DNA of 7,579 bases, from assembly GCA_030042575.1 (NCBI GenBank), contig JASHZK010000224.1:1-7579 (forward strand). The letters are read 5' to 3'. This stretch comes from Acidimicrobiales bacterium (GTDB taxonomy: Bacteria > Actinomycetota > Acidimicrobiia > Acidimicrobiales > UBA8190). The number at the start of each line of letters is the position of its first letter. Positions within the stretch are counted from its first letter, which is position 1. The notes under the pieces were generated by a model. It was not told the DNA's origin, searched no databases, and saw only the letters and a list, made by a program, of their open reading frames with translations. Below, piece by piece: positions 1-6,089 of the stretch. A program made the translations under genes and the position numbers.

Positions 1-164
1 CAGCGGCGCTGGCGGTCTTCGTCACCGTCGCCGCTCACTGGCACCTGAGCGAGTATCCGTGGTGGCTCATCAATGCCCTCGGGACGACGGCGGTGTTGGT
101 CGTAGCCGGTGGCGACCTGGTGAGGCGGCACCGGCCTCGGCTGGCGCCGGCCGCCGCTGCCTGA
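1..164 (+). CDS. C-terminal fragment of an unidentified membrane protein
   Basis: An open frame enters from the left edge and ends at TGA 162-164, giving about 53 residues. The visible part starts with a hydrophobic stretch (AALAVFVTVAAHW), continues through SEYPWWLINALG and a second hydrophobic run (TTAVLVVAGG), and ends in a basic and then Ala/Pro-rich tail (DLVRRHRPRLAPAAAA). This looks like the last one or two membrane segments of an integral membrane protein, with a positively charged tail that is probably cytoplasmic. The family cannot be named from this tail. Codon use, with G or C in most third positions, supports it being real coding sequence. The start lies outside the window. No gene follows for about 330 bp, so it is probably the last gene of its transcript. 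Confidence 0.7.
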   Translation, partial: AALAVFVTVAAHWHLSEYPWWLINALGTTAVLVVAGGDLVRRHRPRLAPAAAA

Positions 165-216
165 ACTGAGGCTCGATCCACCGATCGAACGCGTGAGCTG
201 AAGCCCGCCCATCGGC

Positions 217-244
217 GGAAAATGCCTCCCTGCTTGGGAAAATG
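217..244. repeat. Two GGAAAATG direct repeats spaced exactly 20 bp
   Basis: GGAAAATG occurs at 217-224 and again at 237-244, a start-to-start distance of 20 bp, close to two helical turns. On the minus strand these read CATTTTCC. Paired short repeats on one face of the helix suggest a protein-binding site. Repeats of this kind also occur at the ends of IS21-type insertion sequences. No transposase lies beside them, so if this is an IS end it is only a remnant. The repeat is seen directly; its role is inference. Confidence 0.4.
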
Positions 245-267
245 GTGGTTCTGGACCCCCCTGACCG

Positions 268-287
268 GGCGCCCCTCGACGGGCGCC
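268..287. terminator. GC-rich hairpin, possible terminator of the upstream gene
   Basis: The arms GGCGCCC (268-274) and GGGCGCC (281-287) are perfectly complementary and enclose a 6-nt loop. The hairpin lies about 100 bp past the stop of the 1-164 gene. There is no T-tract after it. Many actinobacterial terminators lack one, but this also means the call rests on position and stem strength alone. Confidence 0.3.
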
Positions 288-360
288 GAGGCGCTCGTAG
301 CCCTGGCGAGGTTCTGGACGACCATCCGCCGTGGACGGGCGCACCGTGAACAGAGGGCCC

Positions 361-377
361 CTCCGTGTCTCACGGAG
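361..377. other. Perfect 7-bp hairpin with a 3-nt loop
   Basis: CTCCGTG (361-367) and CACGGAG (371-377) form a perfect stem around TCT. A few bases later comes GGTTT. It could be a terminator for the upstream transcript, an operator-like inverted repeat, or a leader hairpin of the gene starting at 494. The sequence does not decide between these. Confidence 0.35.
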
Positions 378-483
378 CGTGGTTTACCCAATACTGACGA
401 TGTTGGGTCCTCCCTTCCCCGTCCTATTGTCGGGAGGTGGCGCGCTCTACGCTCGGGGGAGCGCGGTCCGGTCGCGGTGAGGT

Positions 484-488
484 GGAGG
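484..488 (+). promoter_or_regulatory. Shine-Dalgarno site that fixes the GTG start at 494
   Basis: GGAGG, followed by further G residues, sits 5 nt upstream of GTG 494. The in-frame ATG at 437 has only a weaker GGAGG-like match. Starting there would add a 19-residue Gly/Arg-rich extension before the signal-anchor, so 494 is the better start. Confidence 0.6.
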
Positions 489-493
489 GGGGC

Positions 494-1270
494 GTGGCCA
501 AAGGGCGCAGGTGGTTGAAGGTGTCGCCGAGCCTGGTGATGCTCGTCGGGGCCCTGTCCGTGGTGGTCGGCGCCACCCTTGTCGGAACGGGCATCGCCCT
601 CGCCTCCGGTCTGACCCTCGCCATGTCGACGACTGGCAGTGGCGTCAGGTGCAACCACTCCAACGACGAGGCGCCCTACTGCACGAAGCTGGTCGACGAC
701 GACGTCTTGACCCTCGACGGCGTCGGTTTCTCCCCCGGGGCTACGGCTTCGGCCATCGAGTTCAACAACGATCCTTCTCAGCCGGTGCAGCCTCTTCTGG
801 GGCAGGACATCCCCATCAGCTCGTCCAACCTGGCCTTCACCGGTACGGGAAGCGGCGTCAAAGTCATCGCCGTGGTGGGGGCGGTCCTGGTCGTGCTCGG
901 CCTGCTCCTTCTCATCGTGGCGGATGTCCCCAGGCGCATCCTCAGGTCGCTCGCCTTCGCCCCGAGCCGCCTCCGCTCCCGCCGGGCCGGTCGCGCTCCC
1001 ACGCGGCCCAGGGTGCGGCTGCCGCAGCGCCCGTCGTTTCGCCTCCCGTCGTTCTCGCACATCCGCCTGCCGTGGTCCCACTCCATGCGGGCGCCGAGCA
1101 CCACGGCCGAGGAAGTTTCGAACCCAGCGCCTGAGGCTCGTCCCGTACGACCTCTGCCCGACACGGTGGGCCACTCCATGGTGACGCGCTCTCCTTCACC
1201 ACAGAAGCCCCGGCGAAGCATCATGAAAAGCGCGCAACTCAGTGCCTGGTGGCTCCTCGGACGCGACTAA
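494..1270 (+). CDS. Membrane-anchored protein with neocarzinostatin-like region, LAFTG motif and long basic tail
   Basis: From GTG 494 the product is 258 residues. After a short basic start (AKGRRWLK), residues about 13-38 form a hydrophobic signal-anchor. Residues about 45-112 should be outside the cell; they carry two cysteines (C53, C63) that could pair. The stretch LTLDGVGFSPG (72-82), followed by IEFNNDPSQP (88-97) and IPIS, resembles the actinobacterial neocarzinostatin-like repeat, which usually reads G-F-x-P-G then ECN-x-DPSQP then IPVSCS. Here both usual cysteines of that repeat are replaced (F90, S110). LAFTG at 113-117, the form of motif used by class E sortases, leads into a second hydrophobic helix (about 122-143) and DVPRR. 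A normal sorting signal would end there, but this protein runs on for about 110 residues of Arg/Pro/Ser-rich, probably cytoplasmic tail. The tail contains four octapeptide-like repeats (174-205). No sortase gene is in the window. Function unknown; the gene call is firm and the domain assignment tentative. Confidence 0.72.
   Translation: MAKGRRWLKVSPSLVMLVGALSVVVGATLVGTGIALASGLTLAMSTTGSGVRCNHSNDEAPYCTKLVDDDVLTLDGVGFSPGATASAIEFNNDPSQPVQPLLGQDIPISSSNLAFTGTGSGVKVIAVVGAVLVVLGLLLLIVADVPRRILRSLAFAPSRLRSRRAGRAPTRPRVRLPQRPSFRLPSFSHIRLPWSHSMRAPSTTAEEVSNPAPEARPVRPLPDTVGHSMVTRSPSPQKPRRSIMKSAQLSAWWLLGRD
1013..1108 (+). repeat. Four tandem imperfect octapeptide repeats in the basic tail
   Basis: Residues 174-205 of the LAFTG protein divide into four 8-residue units. 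Each starts with a hydrophobic residue, then Arg, then Leu or Ala, then Pro: V-R-L-P, F-R-L-P, I-R-L-P and M-R-A-P. The last four positions of each unit vary and are rich in Ser and His. The DNA period is 24 bp but the nucleotide identity between units is low, so the pattern is held at the protein level. Confidence 0.55.
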
Positions 1271-1606
1271 ATTTAAGAAGTGCCCGACTGCAGCGTCAAA
1301 ACCCAGCGCGAAAGATTCGATCTCGCGATGAGCATGGCGAGGGTTTCGCTTGACCTTCGCAGTCGTCTTCGGGCCGCGGCCAATCCCACGATCCACGGCT
1401 TGTTGCCGGGCCTCGGGAGATATTGAACGGGTAGGAGAGATCACGCCAGGCGCTGTGGACAAAGTCCGGCGACCCGCCCTAACATTTTTGACGCCGGGAG
1501 TTGGCGTACCGACCCGAAGTGGGGGGAGCAGGTTGTACACGATAGCTCAGCGCGCTGGGCGCCTCGGGTGGCAAGCAGGCGCCGATGGCGCGCCAGTTCG
1601 TGTCCT
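1271..1606. other. Leader region upstream of the YfhO-like gene
   Basis: About 335 bp separate the two genes. Just after the preceding stop comes a short AT-rich stretch (AAATTTAAGAAG). TTGACG at 1488-1493 resembles a -35 box, but no matching -10 box follows at the usual distance. A small GGAC-AAA-GTCC hairpin lies near 1457-1467. The end of the region holds a purine-rich Shine-Dalgarno-like stretch (1521-1528), a possible 25-codon ORF (1533-1610) and a 7-bp hairpin (1558-1583). I recognise no known riboswitch or RNA gene. Confidence 0.5.
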
Positions 1607-1610
1607 ATGA
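1533..1610 (+). CDS. Possible 25-codon leader ORF coupled to the YfhO-like gene
   Basis: TTG 1533 follows GGGGGGAG (1521-1528) by 4 nt. It opens a 25-codon frame ending in TGA at 1608-1610. That stop overlaps the ATG of the next gene (1607-1609) as ATGA, a classic arrangement for translational coupling. The ATG at 1607 has no clear Shine-Dalgarno site of its own, which fits a need for coupling. The same frame is open upstream to a TTG at 1350, giving 86 residues, but that longer product resembles nothing I know. The peptide has no recognisable signal or domain, so its role would be in the act of translation rather than the product. The overlap could also be chance. Confidence 0.3.
   Translation: MYTIAQRAGRLGWQAGADGAPVRVL
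1558..1583 (+). promoter_or_regulatory. 7-bp hairpin just upstream of the YfhO-like start
   Basis: GGCGCCT (1558-1564) and AGGCGCC (1577-1583) are perfectly complementary around a 12-nt loop. The structure ends 23 nt before ATG 1607 and lies inside the possible leader ORF. A ribosome translating that ORF would unfold it, so it could influence translation of the downstream gene. A 10-bp palindrome, TGGCGCGCCA, follows at about 1586-1595. The pairing is seen in the sequence; a role is inference. Confidence 0.35.
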
Positions 1611-4252
1611 GTAAGACAGACGAGCATCCAGACCAGACTCTCCGGCCACCATCCGGGCAACAGCGATGGGGCCTGTTTCGTGGTCGTGGGCGGTCGTCCG
1701 ACCGTCGTGATGTCAACCGTGACGCAGATCGTGATGGTCAAGCGGTCATAGAGACGAAAGAGTCGTCGAGCGCCGGGCAGTCACCACGGCGGACAGGCGA
1801 GGCGACCGCCGGGCGCCGGCGCCGTCTCGCCCCCGACGTCGCCGGCCTGGTCTGGGTGGCGGTGGTCGGCTGGCTGGTGCTCGTCCCGGCGCTGCTCCAC
1901 GGGTCCTATCTCGGCGCCTTTGGCCTGCTTTCCAAGTGGGGGCTCACCGAGCCGCTGACGGGTCCTACGGTCCACGTCCATGCCTGGGACCAGAGCGATG
2001 TCATCCAGGAATTTCTGCCGTGGACCGCCTTGGTCTGGAAAGAAGTCCATCACGGTCAGCTGCCGCTGTGGAACCCCTTTAGCGCTCTCGGTCTGCCGCT
2101 GGCCTTCAACTGGCAGTCGGCGCCTTTCAGCTTGCCCATGCTCGTCGCCTACTTGTTCCCTCTGTCGGCTGCCTACACGGTGCAATTCTTCGTCACCCTT
2201 TTCGTGGCCGGGACGGGCGCCTATGTGCTCAGCCGATGGGTCCTCAACTTCGGGGTCATAGGTGCAGTCTTCGCTGCTACCGTCTTCGAGCTCTGTGGTC
2301 CGTTCATCGGATGGCTCGGTTGGCCGATCGAGGCGCTGATGTCGTGGGCCGGGTGGCTCTTCGCCGGTGCCATTCTCATTGTGCGCGGCGGACGTCGGGC
2401 CCGCCACATCGCCTTCTTCTCTATCTGTCTGGCCTTCGCCATCTTTTCCGGTGAGCCGGACGCCTGTGGCATCCTCCTGGTGGCCCTCGGCGTGTTCGTC
2501 TTCGTTCTGCTCTTTTTGCGTCGTACCGGTTTCGGGGGACGTCAGCCGGTGCTGCGCCCTCTGGGCGATATGGTCCTGGCCCTGCTGGGCGGGGGCATGC
2601 TGGCGGCTCCCCTGGCGTTGCCGGCCCTCCAGCTCACGGAACACTCGATCCGTGCCGCCGTCATGGTGGGCAGGGGCGTGGCGTCGCGTCTCATGGTCCA
2701 CTACCTGCTCCAGGGTTTCAACGGCATAGCGATCAGCGGCCACAGGTGGTTCGATACGCTGCCGTCGAGCTACTACCAGACCTCCTTGGCGTACGTCGGG
2801 GTCATTGCTCTGGTCTTCGCCACCTTGGCGGTGATGCGCCTGTGGCATCGGCGCGACATTGTCGCTCTGGTCGTCATGGTGGCCGTGACCGCCACGATCA
2901 CCTTCTCCTACCCGGTGGTCGAGCTGCTCGACCACATCCCTCGCATCAGGACCGTGGGGTGGCACCTCTTTCTCATCCCCTCCGCCTTCGGGCTCGCCGT
3001 GCTGGCCGGCTTCGGCATGGATCTGTTCGTGCGATGGTGGAGAGACGCCTCGACTCGTCGGTGGGCGGCGGCCAGTTTCGTTCTCTGGGGTCTGGTGCTG
3101 GCCGGGGTGTGGTTCTTCGGCCGCGGTCAACTCCCTCCTCCACTGGCGACTATTCGCGAGCAGAGCTTCATCTGGCCGATCTTCGAGGTGATCGGCGGGC
3201 TGTTCATCATCGAGGCTCTGTGGGTGCTGGCCCGCAATCCCCAGGGCACGGCGGCCCGGGTCGTCGGCAATGCGGGCGCCTGGGCCGGCGCCATCCTCGT
3301 CGTCATGGAGGCGGCGTTCTTGCTCGTATCTGGGTCCTCGTGGCCCTCTTCCAGCACCACCTACTTCACCCCCACTCCGGCCGTAACCAGCCTCCAGCGG
3401 ACGGTGGGATCGTCACTGGTGGGATTGGGGAACGGGCTGTGCATCGGCATCTTCGTGAACAAGGCAGGTCACAGCATTGCTGGGTTCACCCCGTTGAACG
3501 AGGTGGTCGGGGTGAGTCCCAACGTAAACCTGGCCTACGGCATCGACGAGCTCGCCGCTTACGACCCGATCATGCCCCTGGAGTACACCAAGGCGTGGGA
3601 GTCGCTCACGGGCCAGGCTCCGGGCTTGCTGAGCGAACTCGGTTCGGCGGCCTGGTACTGCCCGGCGGTGAAGTCTGTCAGTGTGGCGCGGATATACGGC
3701 GTGAGCTACATACTCGAGACCCTGAAGGGCCAAGCGCCGGCCGGCACCGTGTTCGTCAAGCGGGTCGGCGACGAGGAGCTCTACCGGGTCCCCGGCGCCG
3801 CCCGAGCCACCCTGACGGCGGCGCCGTTGCGCGGCTCGTTCCCACCCCTGGACGCGTCGGGTACTCCAGTCAAGGTGAGCCAACCGGTTCCCACCGAGTG
3901 GAAGCTCACCACCCACGCCAGCGAACCCACGGTACTACGGCTCAGGCTGAGCGCCAGCCCCGGCTGGCATGCCACCATCGATGGCAAACCGTTGGCACTG
4001 TCGAAGTATGCCGGAATAATGTTGCAAGCGCACGTTCCGGCGGGCAGCCACACCATCGTGCTGCACTACTGGCCCAAGACCCTGACTGTGGGAATCGTGC
4101 TCTGCGTTCTTGCGGTCTTCGGACTGGCCGGGGGGATCTCCGTCGAAGAGGTCCGCCGGCGCCGACGCGCCCCGCCCCCACCGAGCATTGGGCAATTCGA
4201 TCCCGAGGAACCCAAAGAGGTGGCGGCACGGGAGTTGGCCCGACACTCCTGA
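1607..4252 (+). CDS. YfhO-family polytopic membrane protein, GT-C-type glycosyltransferase-like
   Basis: From ATG 1607 the product is 881 residues, normal for YfhO-like proteins. A hydrophilic Arg/Asp/Ser-rich region (1-77) precedes the first membrane helix (about 79-100). Next comes an outside loop with an acidic motif (D128-Q-S-D131) and LPLWNPF (L154, W155, N156, P157), followed by about eleven more helices, with SGEPDA near 281-286. The acidic loop plus LPLWNP is the hallmark of the family and matches the first-loop acidic motif of GT-C enzymes. Residues about 578-824 are extracytoplasmic. They include AYGIDELAAYDP and end in a PGW (785-787), IDGKP, AGSH and YWP pattern typical of the YfhO C-terminus, before a last helix (about 825-847) and a basic tail. 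YfhO is linked to glycosylation of lipoteichoic acid in Firmicutes; the substrate here is unknown. A GTG at 1568 would add 13 residues, but ATG 1607 overlaps a leader ORF stop and is preferred. It converges with the next gene across 12 bp. Confidence 0.88.
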   Translation: MSKTDEHPDQTLRPPSGQQRWGLFRGRGRSSDRRDVNRDADRDGQAVIETKESSSAGQSPRRTGEATAGRRRRLAPDVAGLVWVAVVGWLVLVPALLHGSYLGAFGLLSKWGLTEPLTGPTVHVHAWDQSDVIQEFLPWTALVWKEVHHGQLPLWNPFSALGLPLAFNWQSAPFSLPMLVAYLFPLSAAYTVQFFVTLFVAGTGAYVLSRWVLNFGVIGAVFAATVFELCGPFIGWLGWPIEALMSWAGWLFAGAILIVRGGRRARHIAFFSICLAFAIFSGEPDACGILLVALGVFVFVLLFLRRTGFGGRQPVLRPLGDMVLALLGGGMLAAPLALPALQLTEHSIRAAVMVGRGVASRLMVHYLLQGFNGIAISGHRWFDTLPSSYYQTSLAYVGVIALVFATLAVMRLWHRRDIVALVVMVAVTATITFSYPVVELLDHIPRIRTVGWHLFLIPSAFGLAVLAGFGMDLFVRWWRDASTRRWAAASFVLWGLVLAGVWFFGRGQLPPPLATIREQSFIWPIFEVIGGLFIIEALWVLARNPQGTAARVVGNAGAWAGAILVVMEAAFLLVSGSSWPSSSTTYFTPTPAVTSLQRTVGSSLVGLGNGLCIGIFVNKAGHSIAGFTPLNEVVGVSPNVNLAYGIDELAAYDPIMPLEYTKAWESLTGQAPGLLSELGSAAWYCPAVKSVSVARIYGVSYILETLKGQAPAGTVFVKRVGDEELYRVPGAARATLTAAPLRGSFPPLDASGTPVKVSQPVPTEWKLTTHASEPTVLRLRLSASPGWHATIDGKPLALSKYAGIMLQAHVPAGSHTIVLHYWPKTLTVGIVLCVLAVFGLAGGISVEEVRRRRRAPPPPSIGQFDPEEPKEVAARELARHS

Positions 4253-4264
4253 TCTGGACAGGCA

Positions 4265-5752
4265 TCAGCGTCGCACTGAATGACGACGCCGCTGCGGCTG
4301 GATGTAGGCCGACGTGCCGTCGGTCCCGGGCAAGTCGTACTCGGGCCACAAACGAGCGACACCGGTAGCCGGACCATTATGCACCACGAGCATGACGTGC
4401 CGGGCGGAGCGCTCGCCCTGGGGGGAGCTCTGGTCTGAGTACAAGACGAAGGCACAGTCGAGGTAATAGGCGATGGGTAGCGATAACGAGGAGGAGTAAA
4501 GCCGCGGTGTCGTGTAGACGACGCAGGGGGGACGGACACGCAGCTTCTCGAGGTCGATGACGGCGTCATCCTCCGTGCGGGCCGCCGCCTCGAGATGGTG
4601 TTCTTGGTGCAATGCGACGAGGTGCTGGCTTGCGAACTCGAAGCCGACGAAGAGGACGACGGTCGCCGCGGCGACGTAACGGAGCTTGCCCTGGCGGGAG
4701 GTGACGAGCCACACGGCACCCTCCGCCGCCGGCACGGCCAGCAGCGCCCAGGCGGGAAGCAGGTACCGGGCGTTGTCCCGGACCGGCAGGCTGTAGCCGA
4801 CGTACTCGGTCAAGGCGCACACGAGCGGCACCAGGGCCAGGAGCCACCCTCGCCTCCGAGCCGCCACCCAGGTGCCCAGGACGGCGAGCGCCACGAAGAC
4901 GGCCCACCAGGGCAGGAACTGGGGATAGTTCCAGCCGTGGATGCCCGGAAAGCGGGGCAGGGAACTGACCGGGCCACCGCCGAGAACCCGCAGGCTGTTC
5001 AGCGGGTCGAAGTGCGTGCCGCCGACGTCCGCCCTGGCGCCCCGCAGCCGCTCGAGCGGTCCGCCGAAATAGAGATAGGCCTCGGCCAGCCACTCGCCGT
5101 AGCCGACGGCGAGCCCGGCCGTGATGGCAGCCAGGGCCAGCAGGAACCGACGGCGCGTGTCCCGACGCCGAGCCACAGCGACGGCGGCCACGACGTAGAG
5201 CGGGCCGCAGATGAAGGCCGAGTCGGCCGGACGCAACAGGCAGCCGACGGCCGCCGCGCACCCGAGGGCGACGAGGATGCCGACGGTGGCCCGCCCGCCC
5301 GCCGCCACCTGCAGGAACAGCCCGACGATGGCCAGGGCGGCGAGGGCCATCCAGAAGTTGGGGAAGGCCAGCCAGGACTCGTATTGGGTCACTCCCAGGG
5401 CGGCGAAGACCACTGCGGCCAGCGCCAGGACCTTGGGGTTCGAGAGCCGGCGCCAGGCCAGCAGTCCCACGAACAGCCCCACGCCGGCCAGCACTGTCAG
5501 ATACAGCCGCAAGGCGAGCACCGACCCGGTGAGAAGGGTCACCGGGGCCAAGATGATCGGCATGCCCCGGGAGCGCTCCGCCTGCCAGCGCATGATGGGC
5601 ACGTGCTGGCTGATCTGGCTGGCGTAGACGGTCTCGTCCCATGAAAGGCTCATGTGCAGCGGCGCCAACACCAACAGCGAGACGACGAAGGCCGCCGACG
5701 GCACCGCCGTCCAGAGCAGTCCAGCCCACCTGTGCTCCTCAGTATGGGCCAT
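4265..5752 (-). CDS. Polytopic membrane glycosyltransferase, GT-C fold (GT39/ArnT-like)
   Basis: The product is 495 residues from ATG 5752. A GTG directly before it (5755) is an equally possible start, and GGGGGAG immediately upstream supplies the ribosome site. Residues about 12-32 form the first membrane helix. Then comes the first outside loop with SLSWDETVYASQI; D39-E40 sit where GT39/PMT/ArnT enzymes carry their catalytic and metal-binding acidic pair. About ten hydrophobic segments follow, with basic connectors such as ARRRDTRRR. DNARYLLPAW (326-335) matches the R-Y-x-x-P motif common late in this superfamily. The last 110 or so residues (from about QHLVALHQEHH) are soluble, include YTTPRLYSSS and a YYLDCAFVLY strand, and should lie outside. 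Such enzymes move a sugar from a polyprenyl-phosphate donor to a lipid, glycan or protein on the outer face. Donor and acceptor cannot be read from the sequence. It is transcribed alone in this window, converging on the YfhO-like gene. Confidence 0.85.
   Translation of the reverse strand: MAHTEEHRWAGLLWTAVPSAAFVVSLLVLAPLHMSLSWDETVYASQISQHVPIMRWQAERSRGMPIILAPVTLLTGSVLALRLYLTVLAGVGLFVGLLAWRRLSNPKVLALAAVVFAALGVTQYESWLAFPNFWMALAALAIVGLFLQVAAGGRATVGILVALGCAAAVGCLLRPADSAFICGPLYVVAAVAVARRRDTRRRFLLALAAITAGLAVGYGEWLAEAYLYFGGPLERLRGARADVGGTHFDPLNSLRVLGGGPVSSLPRFPGIHGWNYPQFLPWWAVFVALAVLGTWVAARRRGWLLALVPLVCALTEYVGYSLPVRDNARYLLPAWALLAVPAAEGAVWLVTSRQGKLRYVAAATVVLFVGFEFASQHLVALHQEHHLEAAARTEDDAVIDLEKLRVRPPCVVYTTPRLYSSSLSLPIAYYLDCAFVLYSDQSSPQGERSARHVMLVVHNGPATGVARLWPEYDLPGTDGTSAYIQPQRRRHSVRR
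4307..4325. terminator. Hairpin past the YfhO-like stop, possible terminator
   Basis: CCGACG (4309-4314) and CGTCGG (4318-4323) pair perfectly around TGC. The stem extends by a G-T and a G-C pair to 4307 and 4325. It lies about 55 bp beyond the plus-strand stop and inside the 3' end of the minus-strand gene. With only 12 bp between the two converging genes, any terminator for either must lie inside the other. There is no T-tract, and a GC-rich coding region can give such stems by chance. Confidence 0.25.
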
Positions 5753-6089
5753 CACTCCCCCAGACCTGGTGAGCTGGTCAAGTTACCAATGTCGACCGTT
5801 GAACCGACACGCGACTCCTTAGTCCATCTGTGGAAAGATCCTCAATCTTGACGAACTCGTGACCTGGCTCAGTTCGGCGTATATCGGGTCAGAGGTGTTC
5901 AGAGCCGAGCCGCTCGAGTACTGCCGTGTGCACCGTCACGGAGGAAGGCTAGCCCCACCGGGCATCTTGGGTGGGCTCGGCGCTGGCCGGCTTCGCGACG
6001 GGCAAGGGCCGTAACCTGATCCGAAACGGCGCCACCGACCACGAATCGTCCAAGTAAAGACAGCTAAACTCCCTTTCGACCTAGAGAAC
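5753..6089. other. Divergent intergenic region between the minus-strand GT-C gene and the GT2 gene
   Basis: About 337 bp that must hold start signals for both directions. It is visibly less GC-rich than the flanking coding DNA. On the minus strand TAACTT (near 5772-5777) could be a -10 box, but its -35 partner is weak. On the plus strand TTGACG at 5848-5853, and GTATAT near 5879-5884 with GTGACC 5859-5864 before it, resemble promoter elements with imperfect spacing. Inverted repeats are AAGAT/ATCTT (about 5835-5849, 5-nt loop), CCGTG/CACGG near 5923-5941, and CCCACC/GGTGGG (5954-5975). GGAGGAAGG (from 5940) is purine-rich but has no start codon at a useful distance. No gene is supported. Confidence 0.5.
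5954..5975. other. Inverted repeat in the GT2 gene leader
   Basis: CCCACC (5954-5959) and GGTGGG (5970-5975) pair perfectly around a 10-nt loop. The stem can lengthen with flanking AGC and GCT if one base is bulged. It lies about 115 bp upstream of the GT2 start, so it could be an operator or a leader-RNA hairpin. No family of regulator is recognisable from it. Confidence 0.3.

Larger units (their letters stand above)
165..493. other. Intergenic region between the membrane-protein tail and the LAFTG-protein gene
   Basis: About 330 bp without a convincing gene. It holds a pair of GGAAAATG direct repeats (217-244), a GC-rich hairpin (268-287) and a second perfect hairpin (361-377). An open frame at 222-518 crosses the whole gap, but it has no Shine-Dalgarno site, is Trp/Arg/Pro-rich and shows no recognisable domain. 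I see no clear sigma-70-type promoter. The promoter for the 494 gene probably lies between about 378 and 475. Confidence 0.6.

Noticed and set aside
222..518. 98-codon plus-strand frame across the first intergenic region
   Set aside because: No Shine-Dalgarno site, a composition rich in Trp, Arg and Pro, no recognisable domain, and it overlaps the better-supported start at 494.
35..1174. Long minus-strand open frame of 379 codons
   Set aside because: It is antisense to the supported plus-strand gene and intergenic DNA, is Arg/Gly/Pro-rich with low complexity, and shows no domain. Long antisense frames are common in GC-rich genomes.
1455..1485. AAGTCCGGCGACCCGCC resembles the end of a cobalamin riboswitch
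   Set aside because: The other conserved boxes expected upstream (GGTG-AA-TCC type and GCCACTG) are missing in order, and the downstream gene has no link to cobalamin. Likely chance.
1488..1512. TTGACG as a -35 promoter box
   Set aside because: No TAnnnT-like -10 box occurs 16-19 nt downstream.
1536..1612. tRNA-like look (TAGCTCAG near 1543, then AGTTCGTGTCC)
   Set aside because: The D-loop lacks the usual GG, no 5-bp anticodon stem with a 7-nt loop can be drawn, and the arms around TTCGTGT do not pair.
1781..3130. 449-codon minus-strand frame inside the YfhO-like gene
   Set aside because: It is rich in Gln, Glu, Gly, His and Arg, the usual look of the antisense of a hydrophobic membrane protein, while the plus strand has clear family motifs throughout.
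2746..4368. 540-codon plus-strand frame overlapping the YfhO-like gene
   Set aside because: Arg/Gly/His-rich out-of-frame shadow of the real gene, without motifs.
4595..5644. 349-codon plus-strand frame opposite the minus-strand GT-C gene
   Set aside because: Charged low-complexity antisense shadow; the minus-strand frame has the conserved DE and R-Y-L-L-P motifs and membrane helices.
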